Below, piece by piece: positions 8,142-16,828 of a stretch of 64,000 bases of DNA. The notes below the pieces were generated by a model, which saw only the letters and a list, made by a program, of their open reading frames with translations, was not told the origin of the DNA and did no database searches. A program made the position numbers and the translations under genes. The DNA is from CADCTP01 sp963849885 (GTDB lineage: Bacteria > Actinomycetota > Actinomycetes > Mycobacteriales > CADCTP01). Numbering within the stretch: the stretch's first letter is position 1; every line of letters starts with the position of its first letter. The DNA lies in contig CAWKIV010000020.1 of assembly GCA_963849885.1 (NCBI GenBank), positions 310,001-374,000 of the forward strand, read 5' to 3'.

Positions 8142-8513
8142 ATGTCCTCCGGGGCCGGCGCGGATGGCAGGATCGGCCGGGTGCATCCCGGACAGGTTCC
8201 CGACGTCCAGCCGCGCGAGGTCAGCGACGGCGCGACCATCCTCGACGTCCGCGAGGACGACGAGTGGGCCGCCGGCCACATCGCCGGCTCCACCCACGTC
8301 CCGATGAGCGAGATCGTGCAGCGGGTGGCCGACGTGCCGGCCGCCGACCCGCTGCTGGTGGTCTGCCGGGTCGGCGCCCGGTCGGGGCAGGTGGCCGCGT
8401 GGCTGCGGGCCCAGGGCCGGGACGCGCACAACCTGTCCGGCGGGCTGCTGTCCTGGGCCGCCGCCGGCCGCCCGCTGGTCACCGACGCCGGCGCCCCCGG
8501 CACCGTCGACTGA
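8142..8513 (+). CDS. Rhodanese-like domain protein
   Basis: A single-domain rhodanese of about 123 residues. The active-site loop is CRVGARSGQ, with the catalytic Cys at the start, and the domain opens with the family's ILDVREDDEWAAGHI strand and helix. Such proteins transfer sulfane sulfur to thiols or cyanide. The start is ATG at 8142, which has GGAGGAA 8-9 nt upstream; a longer frame from 8079 would cross the promoter palindrome. It stands alone, divergent from a membrane protein and convergent with the recQ-like gene, so its partner is unknown. Confidence 0.85.
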   Translation: MSSGAGADGRIGRVHPGQVPDVQPREVSDGATILDVREDDEWAAGHIAGSTHVPMSEIVQRVADVPAADPLLVVCRVGARSGQVAAWLRAQGRDAHNLSGGLLSWAAAGRPLVTDAGAPGTVD

Positions 8514-8531
8514 CCCGGCGCGCTCCCGCGG

Positions 8532-10238
8532 CTACGCGGGCGTCAGCAGGTGGTGGCCCTCGACCACCTGCAGCGCGAGCGTCTTGTAGCCGGCGCTGTC
8601 GAAGAGCACGACCACCCGGTCGCCCTCCTCGTACGTCTGCACGACCCCCTCGCCCCACTCGGGATGCCGGACCCGCTGCCCGACCGCGAACGGGCGGTCG
8701 TCGCTGTCCAGGCTCTCGCCCCGGTCGCAGTTGTCGCAGTGCCCGCAGCGCTGCGGGTGCGACTCGCCGAGCAGCTCCAGCACGATGCGCCGCCGGCAGT
8801 CGGTGGAGTCGGCGTACGTGCGGACCATCTCGACCGCCGACTTCGCGTACTGCCGGTGCAGCTGGCGCCGGTCGGTCGCGGCCTGGGCCAGCTCGGCGGC
8901 GGGCACGTCCCGGCGGGCCCGGCTGGCGGACACCCTCCGGTCCCGGCCGGACCGGACCGCGCCGGCGGCCTCCAGCTCGTTCACGATCGTGGTGATCCGG
9001 GCCGCGGACAGCCCGGTGCCGGCGGCCAGCGCCGTGCGGGAGATCGGCCCGTCCGCGCGCACCGCCTCCAGCACACCGGTCAGCTCCGGCACGCTCGGGC
9101 CGCCGCCGCCGGCGAAGAACCGCGGCAGCGACAGGTCGGACGGCAGGTAGAACAGCGCGGCCCGGGCCGGCTCCCGGTCGCGGCCGGCGCGGCCGATCTC
9201 CTGGTAGTACGCGTCCAGCGAGTCCGGCGGCTCGGTGTGGAAGACGAAGCGCACGTCCGGCTTGTCCACGCCCATGCCGAACGCGCTGGTGGCCACGATG
9301 ACCTCGACCTTGCCGGTCATGAAGGCGTCCTGGGCGGCCTCCCGGTCGGTCCGGGACAGCCCGCCGTGGTAGTGCACCGCGTCCACGCCGTTGTCCCGGA
9401 GCAGCGCGGCCAGCTCCTCGGTGCGCCGGTGGGTGGCGGCGTAGACGATGCCGGGGCCGCCCGGCGCGACCGCGCCGGAGCCGGTGGGCAGCCGCTCGGC
9501 CTCGTACGCCGGGCGGTCGGCCACCTCCTCGTGGTCCGGCTCGCCGTGCAGCGCCAGCAGCACCTGGCGGAGCAGCTCGTCCCGCTTGGCGCCCTCGGAG
9601 CCGACCAGGTCCACGCCGAGCCAGATGTTCGGCCGGTCGGCGTCCCGGACGACCACCTCGGGGTCGCGCATGCGGAGCCGGCGGACGATCTCCTCCCGGA
9701 CCCGCGGGGAGGCGGTGGCGGTGAGCGCGAGCAGCCGGGGCGAGCCGAGCGCGCGGACCACCGAGCCGAGCGCGAGGTAGTCGGGGCGGAAGTCGTGGCC
9801 CCAGTCGCTGATGCAGTGCGCCTCGTCGATGACCACCAGCGAGATCGACGCCCGCCGCAGCTCGGCCAGCACCTCGTCGTTGGCGAGCTGCTCCGGCGCC
9901 AGCAGCAGGAACTCCAGCTCGCCGGCGGCGAAGTCGGCGAGCGCGGCGCGGCGCTGCCTGGCCGGCAGGGTCGCGTTGAGCAGCGCCGCCTTCTCGCCGG
10001 CCCGGCCGAGCGCGCGCAGCTGGTCGTGCTGCAGGGCGATGGTCGGGGAGACGACCAGGGTGCCGCCGTCGATCAGCTTGGCCGCGACGGTGTAGACCAG
10101 CGTCTTGCCGGTGCCGGAGGCGAGCACGGCGAGCGTGTCCCGCTCCAGCACCGCGTCGATGGCCTCGGCCTGGCCCGGCCGGAAGTCGTCGGTGCCGACC
10201 ACCTCGCGGGCCGCCGCCCGCACGGCTGCGCTCGTCAC
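8532..10238 (-). CDS. recQ: RecQ-family ATP-dependent DNA helicase with C-terminal SH3-like domain
   Basis: A 568-residue superfamily 2 helicase. Motif I is ASGTGKT (40-46), replacing the more usual TGxGKS form. DEAH is followed by CISDWGHDFRPDY, the RecQ aromatic-rich loop, and motif VI is QEIGRAGRDREPA. The RecQ zinc cluster (CRRRI...CGHCDNC) and a winged-helix region follow. In place of an HRDC domain, the last 50 residues (FAVGQRVRHPEWGEGVV onwards) look like the SH3/Tudor-like tail of UvrD/PcrA helicases. It would unwind recombination intermediates in the 3'-5' direction. It lies alone on its strand. Confidence 0.92.
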   Translation of the reverse strand: MTSAAVRAAAREVVGTDDFRPGQAEAIDAVLERDTLAVLASGTGKTLVYTVAAKLIDGGTLVVSPTIALQHDQLRALGRAGEKAALLNATLPARQRRAALADFAAGELEFLLLAPEQLANDEVLAELRRASISLVVIDEAHCISDWGHDFRPDYLALGSVVRALGSPRLLALTATASPRVREEIVRRLRMRDPEVVVRDADRPNIWLGVDLVGSEGAKRDELLRQVLLALHGEPDHEEVADRPAYEAERLPTGSGAVAPGGPGIVYAATHRRTEELAALLRDNGVDAVHYHGGLSRTDREAAQDAFMTGKVEVIVATSAFGMGVDKPDVRFVFHTEPPDSLDAYYQEIGRAGRDREPARAALFYLPSDLSLPRFFAGGGGPSVPELTGVLEAVRADGPISRTALAAGTGLSAARITTIVNELEAAGAVRSGRDRRVSASRARRDVPAAELAQAATDRRQLHRQYAKSAVEMVRTYADSTDCRRRIVLELLGESHPQRCGHCDNCDRGESLDSDDRPFAVGQRVRHPEWGEGVVQTYEEGDRVVVLFDSAGYKTLALQVVEGHHLLTPA

Positions 10239-10281
10239 GCGCCCTCGCTACCCGGCCCGCCGTCAGGTCAACCGGAGCGAC

Positions 10282-10617
10282 TCAGTCGAAGAGCTCTTCG
10301 AGGAACGAGCGGCGCTTGTGCTTCTTCGAGTAGTGGCGGGAGTCGTCGTCGTAGCGGCGGCGCTCGTCGTAGCGCGGCTCGTAGCGGGACTCCTCGTAGC
10401 GGGGACGCGACTCGTACATCGCCTCGTAGCGCGGCTCCGGCTTGCGGCGCTCCCGGTCGTCGTCATCGCCGTACCACCCGTTTTCCGCCTTGACCAGCTT
10501 TTCCAGCTCGCCGCGGTCGAGGAAGAGGCCCTTGCACTCGGTGCACTGGTCCACCACGACGCCGTTGCGCTCGTACTGGTGCATCACGTTGTGGCACTTG
10601 GGACACAGCAGGCTCAT
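10282..10617 (-). CDS. zf-TFIIB-type zinc-ribbon protein
   Basis: A 111-residue protein starting MSLLCPKCH, with a second CxxC (CTECKGLFLDRGELEKL) in the pattern of the zf-TFIIB domain family (CPxC...CxxCxGxWLDxGEL). The rest is a low-complexity tail rich in Arg, Tyr, Asp and Glu ending in a basic cluster (KKHKRR). The domain presumably binds one zinc; cellular function is unknown. The long frame running in from 11373 is spurious because it reads through the TPP riboswitch. No strong Shine-Dalgarno is visible. Confidence 0.85.
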   Translation of the reverse strand: MSLLCPKCHNVMHQYERNGVVVDQCTECKGLFLDRGELEKLVKAENGWYGDDDDRERRKPEPRYEAMYESRPRYEESRYEPRYDERRRYDDDSRHYSKKHKRRSFLEELFD

Positions 10618-10676
10618 GCCGGGGAAACGACGCACCTGGCCCTGTGCGTTCCCCGACGCTACGGTGAGATCACCAC

Positions 10677-10766
10677 ACACGGGAGCCCGACGCATCGGGC
10701 TGAGAGGGCGGCACGCGGCCGCCGACCGTCGGAACCTGTCCGGGTCATGCCGGCGTAGGGAGCGTG
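10677..10766 (+). ncRNA. TPP riboswitch (THI element)
   Basis: The conserved boxes are present in order: GGGAGCCC, GGGCTGAGAGG, then GAACCTGTCCGGGTCATGCC followed by GGCGTAGGGAG. The variable P3 arm is GGCGGCACGCGGCCGCC. The element ends 3-6 nt before the ATG of the permease, so binding of thiamin pyrophosphate can hide the ribosome site, which is itself inside the terminal AGGGAG box. This is the standard arrangement for repression of thiamin-related uptake genes. Confidence 0.95.
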
Positions 10767-10768
10767 CG

Positions 10769-12082
10769 ATGGCCGTCACCACCCGTCCCACCGAGGCCCC
10801 GACGACGCTGGCGGAGGACCAGCCGCGGTCGCTGGGCTTCGCCGACCAGCTGGGCCTGTGGGCCAACCTCGGGATCAGCCTGCTCATCCCGGTCACCGCG
10901 ACGTTCCTGGTCGCGCCCGGCCAGTCGTTCGTGGCCACGGTGGTGGCGATCGCCGCCGGCACCGCGCTCGGCTGCGTGCTGCTCGGCCTGGTCGCCCGGG
11001 CCGGCGCGGTGACCGGCGCGCCGACGATGGTGCTGCTGCGCGGCCTGCTCGGCCGCCGCGGGTCGTACCTGCCGACCGGCTTCAACCTGCTGCAGTGCGT
11101 CGGCTGGGCCACGTACGAGATCTGGATCATCGCCTTCGCCGCGCACGCGGTCTGGGACGGGCTGCCGAGATGGGCGTACGTGCTGCTGGCCGGCGGCGTG
11201 GCCACGCTGATGGCGCTGCGCCCGCTCGGCTCGGTCCGGCTGCTCAAGCGGATCGCGGTGGTCGCGGTGCTGGCCAGCTCCGCGTACTTCCTGATCGAGA
11301 CCGCGCGCCGCCCGCTGGGCGACCTGACCGAGGGCAGCTGGACCGGCTTCTGGGTGTCCATGGACCTGGTCATCGCGCTGCCGGTGTCGTGGATCCCGCT
11401 GGTCGCGGACTACTCGCGCTTCTCCCGGTCCGGGCGGGCGGCCGGGCTCGGCACCGGGATCGGGTACGCGCTGTCGTCGGCCGCCTTCTTCCTGCTCGGC
11501 GTGCTGGCGCTGCGCGCGTACGGCACCGGGCCGGGCAACGACGTGGTCGGCGCGCTGCTCGCGGTGCCGGCCGGCGCGGCCGCGCTGATCATCCTGGCCG
11601 CCTGCGAGGTGGACGAGGCGTTCGCGAACATCTACTCCACCGCGACCAGCGTGCAGAACGTCGCGCCCCGGGCCGACCGGCGGCTGCTCGCGGTCGGCGT
11701 CGGCGGGCTCGCCACCGTGCTCGCGCTGGCCGTGGACGGCGGCGCGTACGAGCCCTTCCTCTTCCTGATCGGGGCGGTGTTCGTGCCGCTCGCCGGCACG
11801 CTGGTGGTCGACTTCGCGCTGTCCCGAGGGTCGTACGACACCTCGGCGGACGCCCCGCCGCGGTGGCGGATGGTGGTGCCGTGGGCCGCGGGCTTCGTGG
11901 CCTACCAGCTGACCGCGCCGACCGTCCTGGCCAAGTGGCCGGGCTGGGAGGGCTTCTGGCGGGACGCGCAGGACCTGCTCGGCATCTCCCCGACGAACGG
12001 CTTCTCCGCCTCGATCGTCGCGCTGCTGGTCGCCGGGGCCCTCACTCCGCTGGCCCGCGGGCGGCGTACGGTCCGCGCATGA
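10769..12082 (+). CDS. cytX: NCS1-family permease, hydroxymethylpyrimidine transporter CytX
   Basis: A 437-residue membrane protein with about 12 helices. The N-terminus (LGFADQLGLWANLGISLLIPVTATFLV) and LLQCVGWATYEIWI fit the nucleobase:cation symporter-1 family, subgroup CytX. Placement directly behind a TPP riboswitch strongly implies that it takes up a thiamin pyrimidine precursor (HMP). The ATG at 10769 uses the riboswitch AGGGAG as its ribosome site. Its stop overlaps the start of a PPOX protein (ATGA), so both are under TPP control. Confidence 0.92.
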   Translation: MAVTTRPTEAPTTLAEDQPRSLGFADQLGLWANLGISLLIPVTATFLVAPGQSFVATVVAIAAGTALGCVLLGLVARAGAVTGAPTMVLLRGLLGRRGSYLPTGFNLLQCVGWATYEIWIIAFAAHAVWDGLPRWAYVLLAGGVATLMALRPLGSVRLLKRIAVVAVLASSAYFLIETARRPLGDLTEGSWTGFWVSMDLVIALPVSWIPLVADYSRFSRSGRAAGLGTGIGYALSSAAFFLLGVLALRAYGTGPGNDVVGALLAVPAGAAALIILAACEVDEAFANIYSTATSVQNVAPRADRRLLAVGVGGLATVLALAVDGGAYEPFLFLIGAVFVPLAGTLVVDFALSRGSYDTSADAPPRWRMVVPWAAGFVAYQLTAPTVLAKWPGWEGFWRDAQDLLGISPTNGFSASIVALLVAGALTPLARGRRTVRA

Positions 12083-12495
12083 GCGTCTTCACCGAGGCGG
12101 AGCGGGAGTATCTGGGCAGCGCGACGCTGGGCCGGCTGGCCACCATCGGGCCGGACGGGCAGCCGCACGTGGTGCCGGTGACCTACGCCTACAACGCCGC
12201 CGAGGACACCATCGACGTCGGCGGCATCACCTTCGGGCAGACCAAGAAGTGGCGGGACGCGCAGCGCAACCCGCGGGTGACCTTCCTGGTGGACGAGTCG
12301 TGGGGCAAGGGCGCCAAGGCGATCGAGATCCGCGGGCACGCCGAGGCGCACGAGACCGGCGGGGACAAGATCCACCCCAGGTTCCCCCACTTCAAGCCCG
12401 AGTTCCTGCGCATCCGGCCGCGCCGGGTCGTCGCCTGGGGCGTCGAGCCGGGCGACGGCGAGGGCACCTTCTCGGTCAACGCCCGCGACGTCTGA
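12079..12495 (+). CDS. PPOX-class F420-dependent oxidoreductase
   Basis: A 138-residue split-barrel flavin/deazaflavin protein of the pyridoxamine-5'-phosphate-oxidase-like superfamily. ATLGRLATIGPDGQPHVVPVTY and the closing RRVVAWGVEPGDGEGTF are typical of the F420-binding branch annotated as PPOX class F420-dependent. It is translationally coupled to cytX (ATGA), so a TPP riboswitch probably controls it. That suggests a step in salvage of a thiamin-related heterocycle or clean-up of a reduced product, though the substrate is not known. Confidence 0.85.
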   Translation: MSVFTEAEREYLGSATLGRLATIGPDGQPHVVPVTYAYNAAEDTIDVGGITFGQTKKWRDAQRNPRVTFLVDESWGKGAKAIEIRGHAEAHETGGDKIHPRFPHFKPEFLRIRPRRVVAWGVEPGDGEGTFSVNARDV

Positions 12496-12516
12496 CTCCG
12501 GCGGGCCGGCCCCGGG

Positions 12517-13485
12517 TCAGCCCTTGACGTAGGCGAGCTTCTCGACGACCCGGCCGCCGGCGACCCGGAAGACGTCGACGCCGCGGACGTGCCCGTCGGC
12601 GCCGGCCGGTCCCCACCGGTAGTGCCAGCGGACGACGACGCGGTCGCCGCAGGCGATCGTCTCCTCGGTGCTGAACCGGGCGTCCGGGGATGCCGCGAAC
12701 AGCGCCTGCCAGGCGCCGCGGACGGCGTCCGCGCCCTCGTACCGGTCGCCGTCCGGCGGTGTGGTGCCCTCGAAGACGCAGTCGTCGCTCATCAGCGCCA
12801 TGACGGCGTCCACGTCGTGCCGGCCGAACGCCTCGGCGAACCGCTCGACGACCGCGACGGGGTCGTCGTCCGGCGGCGCGGGCGCGGCGGTCCGGCCGAA
12901 GGCGGCCAGCAGCCGGGTGGTGGCGTCGGCGCCGGGCGGCACCGGCCGCCGCGGGCCGATCAACCCGGCCGCCCGGTACCCGTCCTCCCGCTCGCCGAAC
13001 CAGGCGAGGCAGGCCTCGACGTCGTCCGGGTCCAGCTCCGGCGGGCGGCCCAGCGCGACCGCGAGGTCCCAGCGGTGCACGAGGTGGTCGGCGAACAGCT
13101 GCATCGCGTACTCGCGGCCCGGCGCGTCCCCGGCGGACAGGTGCACCGGGGCCGTCATCGCGCCCGGTGCCGAGGCGGCGGCGACGGCGCCCCGGGCGGC
13201 CTCGGCCCACCGGGCGGTCGGCACCGCGCCCAGCTGGTCGCCGGCCAGCCGGTCGCCGACCGCGCCGACGGTCGCGCCGGCGAACAGCTCGGCCGCCCAC
13301 AGGTCCTCGACCGTGACGTGGTTGACCAGGGTGCGGACGGTCCAGCCCGGGCACGGGGTCGGCGCGCTCCAGGCCGGGTCGCGGATCTCGGCGACCAGCT
13401 CGCCGAAGCGGGCGACGGCGCGGTCCAGCAGCCGGAGCGCCTCGTAGCCGGTGCCGGCGGTGACGTCGGGGCTGGTGGTGGTCAT
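12517..13485 (-). CDS. TIGR03086-type DinB-fold protein fused to a SnoaL-like domain
   Basis: A 322-residue two-domain protein. Residues 1-200 match the TIGR03086 family (mycothiol-dependent maleylpyruvate-isomerase fold): PCPGWTVRTLVNHVTVED supplies the first metal-ligand His, and FADHLVHRWDLAVALG supplies the other. Residues 215-322 form a SnoaL/NTF2-like domain (VVERFAEAFGRHDVDAVMALMSDD ... FRVAGGRVVEKLAYV). The two families are usually separate proteins. AGGAGG lies upstream of the ATG at 13485. It is divergent from the BTAD regulator. No substrate can be named. Confidence 0.85.
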   Translation of the reverse strand: MTTTSPDVTAGTGYEALRLLDRAVARFGELVAEIRDPAWSAPTPCPGWTVRTLVNHVTVEDLWAAELFAGATVGAVGDRLAGDQLGAVPTARWAEAARGAVAAASAPGAMTAPVHLSAGDAPGREYAMQLFADHLVHRWDLAVALGRPPELDPDDVEACLAWFGEREDGYRAAGLIGPRRPVPPGADATTRLLAAFGRTAAPAPPDDDPVAVVERFAEAFGRHDVDAVMALMSDDCVFEGTTPPDGDRYEGADAVRGAWQALFAASPDARFSTEETIACGDRVVVRWHYRWGPAGADGHVRGVDVFRVAGGRVVEKLAYVKG

Positions 13486-13496
13486 CGGGTCCTCCT

Positions 13497-13521
13497 GGGT
13501 CCGCGGGACCCGCGTGGTCCC
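13497..13521. promoter_or_regulatory. Overlapping palindromes in the divergent gap before the BTAD regulator
   Basis: GGGTCC-GCG-GGACCC (13497-13511) overlaps GGGACC-N5-GGTCCC (13505-13521). They lie just upstream of the ATG at 13485 and about 90 bp before the regulator's GTG. They could be operators for the regulator, or chance in GC-rich DNA. Confidence 0.35.
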
Positions 13522-13606
13522 GGTGGCGGCGGACGCTAGGCGGCCGGGTTTGCAGTTCGTTGGCGATCGGCCGCTGGGTGCCGGTCCGGGCCGGCACACT
13601 GGCCGG

Positions 13607-16600
13607 GTGGCTCCACGGGGAGTGCAGATCCGGCTGCTCGGCCGCTTCCGGGTGCTGGTCGGGGAGCACGAGGTGCCGGTGGCGGCGTTCGGCGGGCGCA
13701 AGGTCCGCACGCTGCTGGCGGTGCTCGCCGTGCACCGGGACCGGTACGTCTCGCACGACGCGCTCGCCGACGCGCTCTGGCCGGACGCGCCGCCCGCCGA
13801 CCCGGTGGCCAACCTCGGCGTCCTGGTCAACCGGGCGCGCCGGGCGCTCGGGGACGCCACCCTGATCAGCACCAGACCCCGCGGGTACGCGCTCGCCGCC
13901 GCGTGCGGGGTCGACACCGAGGACTTCGCCGAGCGGGTCGCCGCGGCCCGGCGGGACGCGGCCGGCGGTCCCGACCGGCGCGCGCTGCGGGGCTACCGCT
14001 CGGCCCTGCAGGCGTGGGCCGGCGAGCCGCTGGCCGAGGAGGCGGATGCCGGCTGGGCCCGGGACTACCGGGCCGCGCTGCTGGCCCTGCGCCAGGCGGC
14101 CCTGGAGGAGGCCGCGGACCTGGCCGTCCGGCTCGGCGAGAGCACGCTGGCGGTCTCGTACGCGGAGGAGGCGGTGGCGGCCGCGCCGCTCCGCGAGGTC
14201 GCCGCCCGGCGGCTGGCCGCCGCGCACGAGGCGGCCGGCGACCCGGCCGCCGCGCTGGACACGCTGCACGGGCTGCGCGGCCGGCTCCGCGACGAGCTCG
14301 GGGTGGACCCGACGGCCGAGACCGAGGAGGCGTACGCGCGGCTGCTGCGGGGACGGCGGCCGGCCCCGGCCCGGCCGGCGGCGTCCGGGGAGCTGCCGCT
14401 GCTGGGCCGGCGGCCCGAGCTGACCGGTCTCCTCGACCTGCTCGGCGGTGCCGGCGGTGCCGGCGGTGTCGGCGGTGCGGGCGGTGTCGCCGGGGCCGCC
14501 GTCGAGCTGGTCGGCGCCGCCGGCGCGGGCAAGTCCCGGCTGCTGGCCGAGGTGACGGCCCGGCTCGACCGCCCGGTGGTCGCCGCCCGGGCGTACCTGC
14601 CGGAGCGGGCCGAGCCGTGGAGCCTCACCCGCAGCCTGCTGCTGGCGGCGCTCGCCACCAGCCCGGGCATCGTCGCGGCGCTGCCCCGGCACTCGGTCCC
14701 GGCGATGCTGCAGGTCGTGCCCGGCCTCGCCGACGCCGGCGAGCCGCCCGCCGGTGCGCTCGACCCGGCCAGCCGGCGGGCCCTCCTGCTCGAGGGGGCG
14801 GTCCGGATGCTGGTGGCGGCGGCACCGGGGCTGGCCGCCGTCGTGGTGGACGACCTGCAGTGGTCGGACCCGGACAGCCTCGTCGTGCTGGCCGACCTGA
14901 TCGACCGGGCACCCGGTCTCCCCGCCGTGCTCGCGTACCGGCCGGAGGAGGTGCCGCCCGGCGGCGCCGTCCGGGCCGCGCTGGCGGACGTGCGGGCGCT
15001 CCGGGACGTGCGCTCGGTGGAGCTGCTGCCCCTGACGGCCACCGACCTCGGCGCGCTGCTCGAGCCGGCGGTCGCCGCCGCGGTCAGCGAGGGCACCGGC
15101 GGGCAGCCGTTCGCGGTCACCGAGGTCCTCGCCGAGCTGACCCGGCGTGGTGCCGTCGTCCGGGAGCGGCACGGCCGCTGGCGGGCGGGCGCGCCGGCGA
15201 CGGCCGCCGAGCAGGCCGCCGCGCTGGGCCGGGCGGGCCGCCGGCGCCGGCTGCGGGCGCAGGTCGAGCGGCACGCCCCGGCGGACCGGACGGTCCTCGG
15301 GCTGCTGGCGCTGCTGGCCCGGCAGGTGCCGGTGCCCACCCTGGCGGCGGCGGCCGCGATGTCTCCGGAGGACGTCCTGCGGTCGCTGGCCGCGCTGTCC
15401 GCGGGCGGGCTGGTGCGGCTCGGCGACCGCGGCTGGGCGACGGCCCACGACCTGGTCGGGCAGACCGTCGGCGACGACCTGGACGCCGCCGAGCGGGCCC
15501 GCCTGCACGGCCGGATCGCCGGCGCGCTCGGCGCCGCCGACGCCGACCCGGCCGAGCTGGCCCGGCACCACGCCGGGGCCGGGGACGCGGACGCGGCGGC
15601 CCGCTGCTACGCGGCCGCGGCCCGGAGCCTCGTCGACGGCGCCGACGACGGCGGGGTCGCCGAGCTGGTCGACAGCGGGCTCGCGCTGGCACCGCCGCCC
15701 GCGGTCCGGGGCCAGCTGCTCGACGTCCGGGCCCGGCTGCGGACCCGGCGGGGGGACCTCCCGGGCGCCCGCGCGGACCTCCGCGAGGCCCTCGCCGGCG
15801 CGACCGACCCGGCCGTCCGCTCCGGCCTGCGGGCCCGGCTCGCCCTGCTCTACTCCGGCGCCGAGGACCTCGACCGGGCGGCCGGACTCGCCGAGCTGGC
15901 GGTCGTCGACGCCGGCGACGACCCGGCCGCGCTGGCCCGGGCGCTCGAGGTCGCCGCGATCGTCGACATGAACCGGGAGCGGGCGGACCGCGCCCGGCGG
16001 CGGTTCGACCGGGCGCTGGAGCTCTACCGGTCCGGGCACGACGCGGGCGGTGCGGCCCGCATCCTGGACGGCCGGGCGATGGCCACCTTCCTCGGCGGCG
16101 ACATCGCCGCCGCGGTCGCCCTCTTCGGCCAGGTCGCCGACCTGTTCACCGACTCGGGCGAGCTGGTCCGGGTCCTCACCCCGCTGTCCACCGCCGGCCA
16201 CGCCCTGGTCTTCGGTGCCGACCCGGCCGGCGGCCTCGCGCGGACCGGGGCGGCGCTCGACCTGGCCCGGTCGCTCGGGCACGGCGAGGGCACCACGTAC
16301 GCGCTGTGGCACCGCGCCGAGGCGCTGGCCGCGCTGGACCGCCCGGCCGAGGCGCTGGACTGCGCCGGCGAGGCGCTGGAGATCGCCGAACGGCTGGGTC
16401 ACCGCGGCTGGACCGCGACGGCGCTGCGGGCGCTGGGCATCGCCCGGCAGGCCGCCGGCGACCCGGCCGGCGCGGCCGAGGCGTTCCGCCGGTCGCTCGA
16501 CACGGCGACCGGGCTGTCGCTGTTCTCCTCGTGGGCGGCGTCCCGGCTCGCGCTCACGTCGATCCGCACCGGCGACCTGGACGCCGCGGCCCCGCTGGTC

Positions 16601-16828
16601 GACCGGGCCCTGGCGGAGGGCCCACCGCTCGCCCACTTCGAGGCCCGGCTGGCGCGGGCCGAGCTCGCGCATGCCCAAGGTGCCGCGGCGGCGCGGGAGC
16701 TGGCCGCCGACGCGGCCCGGCGGGCCCGGGCCGGCGGGCACCTGGCGTCGCTGCCCCGGCTCGAGCGGCTGGCCGGGCCCGACCGCGACCCCGGCCGGCC
16801 GTCGACCGGCTCTACCGTGCCGCCATGA
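13607..16828 (+). CDS. AfsR/SARP-like BTAD transcriptional regulator with ATPase and TPR domains
   Basis: About 1073 residues. An OmpR-type winged helix (about 4-95) is followed by a bacterial transcriptional activation domain (about 100-245) with LRDELGVDPTAETEEAYARLL. A Gly-rich linker (GGAGGAGGVGGAGG) precedes an AAA/STAND-type ATPase with Walker A GAAGAGKSR near 305 and Walker B VVVDDLQW near 412. The C-terminal third is Ala/Leu/Arg-rich helical repeats, probably TPR. Such proteins activate secondary-metabolite or stress genes. I chose GTG at 13607; the in-frame extension upstream lacks a ribosome site. The stop overlaps the next gene (ATGA). Confidence 0.88.
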   Translation: MAPRGVQIRLLGRFRVLVGEHEVPVAAFGGRKVRTLLAVLAVHRDRYVSHDALADALWPDAPPADPVANLGVLVNRARRALGDATLISTRPRGYALAAACGVDTEDFAERVAAARRDAAGGPDRRALRGYRSALQAWAGEPLAEEADAGWARDYRAALLALRQAALEEAADLAVRLGESTLAVSYAEEAVAAAPLREVAARRLAAAHEAAGDPAAALDTLHGLRGRLRDELGVDPTAETEEAYARLLRGRRPAPARPAASGELPLLGRRPELTGLLDLLGGAGGAGGVGGAGGVAGAAVELVGAAGAGKSRLLAEVTARLDRPVVAARAYLPERAEPWSLTRSLLLAALATSPGIVAALPRHSVPAMLQVVPGLADAGEPPAGALDPASRRALLLEGAVRMLVAAAPGLAAVVVDDLQWSDPDSLVVLADLIDRAPGLPAVLAYRPEEVPPGGAVRAALADVRALRDVRSVELLPLTATDLGALLEPAVAAAVSEGTGGQPFAVTEVLAELTRRGAVVRERHGRWRAGAPATAAEQAAALGRAGRRRRLRAQVERHAPADRTVLGLLALLARQVPVPTLAAAAAMSPEDVLRSLAALSAGGLVRLGDRGWATAHDLVGQTVGDDLDAAERARLHGRIAGALGAADADPAELARHHAGAGDADAAARCYAAAARSLVDGADDGGVAELVDSGLALAPPPAVRGQLLDVRARLRTRRGDLPGARADLREALAGATDPAVRSGLRARLALLYSGAEDLDRAAGLAELAVVDAGDDPAALARALEVAAIVDMNRERADRARRRFDRALELYRSGHDAGGAARILDGRAMATFLGGDIAAAVALFGQVADLFTDSGELVRVLTPLSTAGHALVFGADPAGGLARTGAALDLARSLGHGEGTTYALWHRAEALAALDRPAEALDCAGEALEIAERLGHRGWTATALRALGIARQAAGDPAGAAEAFRRSLDTATGLSLFSSWAASRLALTSIRTGDLDAAAPLVDRALAEGPPLAHFEARLARAELAHAQGAAAARELAADAARRARAGGHLASLPRLERLAGPDRDPGRPSTGSTVPP

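Noticed and set aside
10623..11373. Long minus-strand frame upstream of the zinc-ribbon gene
   Set aside because: It reads through the TPP riboswitch and the cytX N-terminus; the zinc-ribbon domain starts at ATG 10617.
14441..14490. Tandem GGCGGTGCC-like repeat
   Set aside because: It encodes the Gly-rich linker of the BTAD regulator in frame and is not a separate element.
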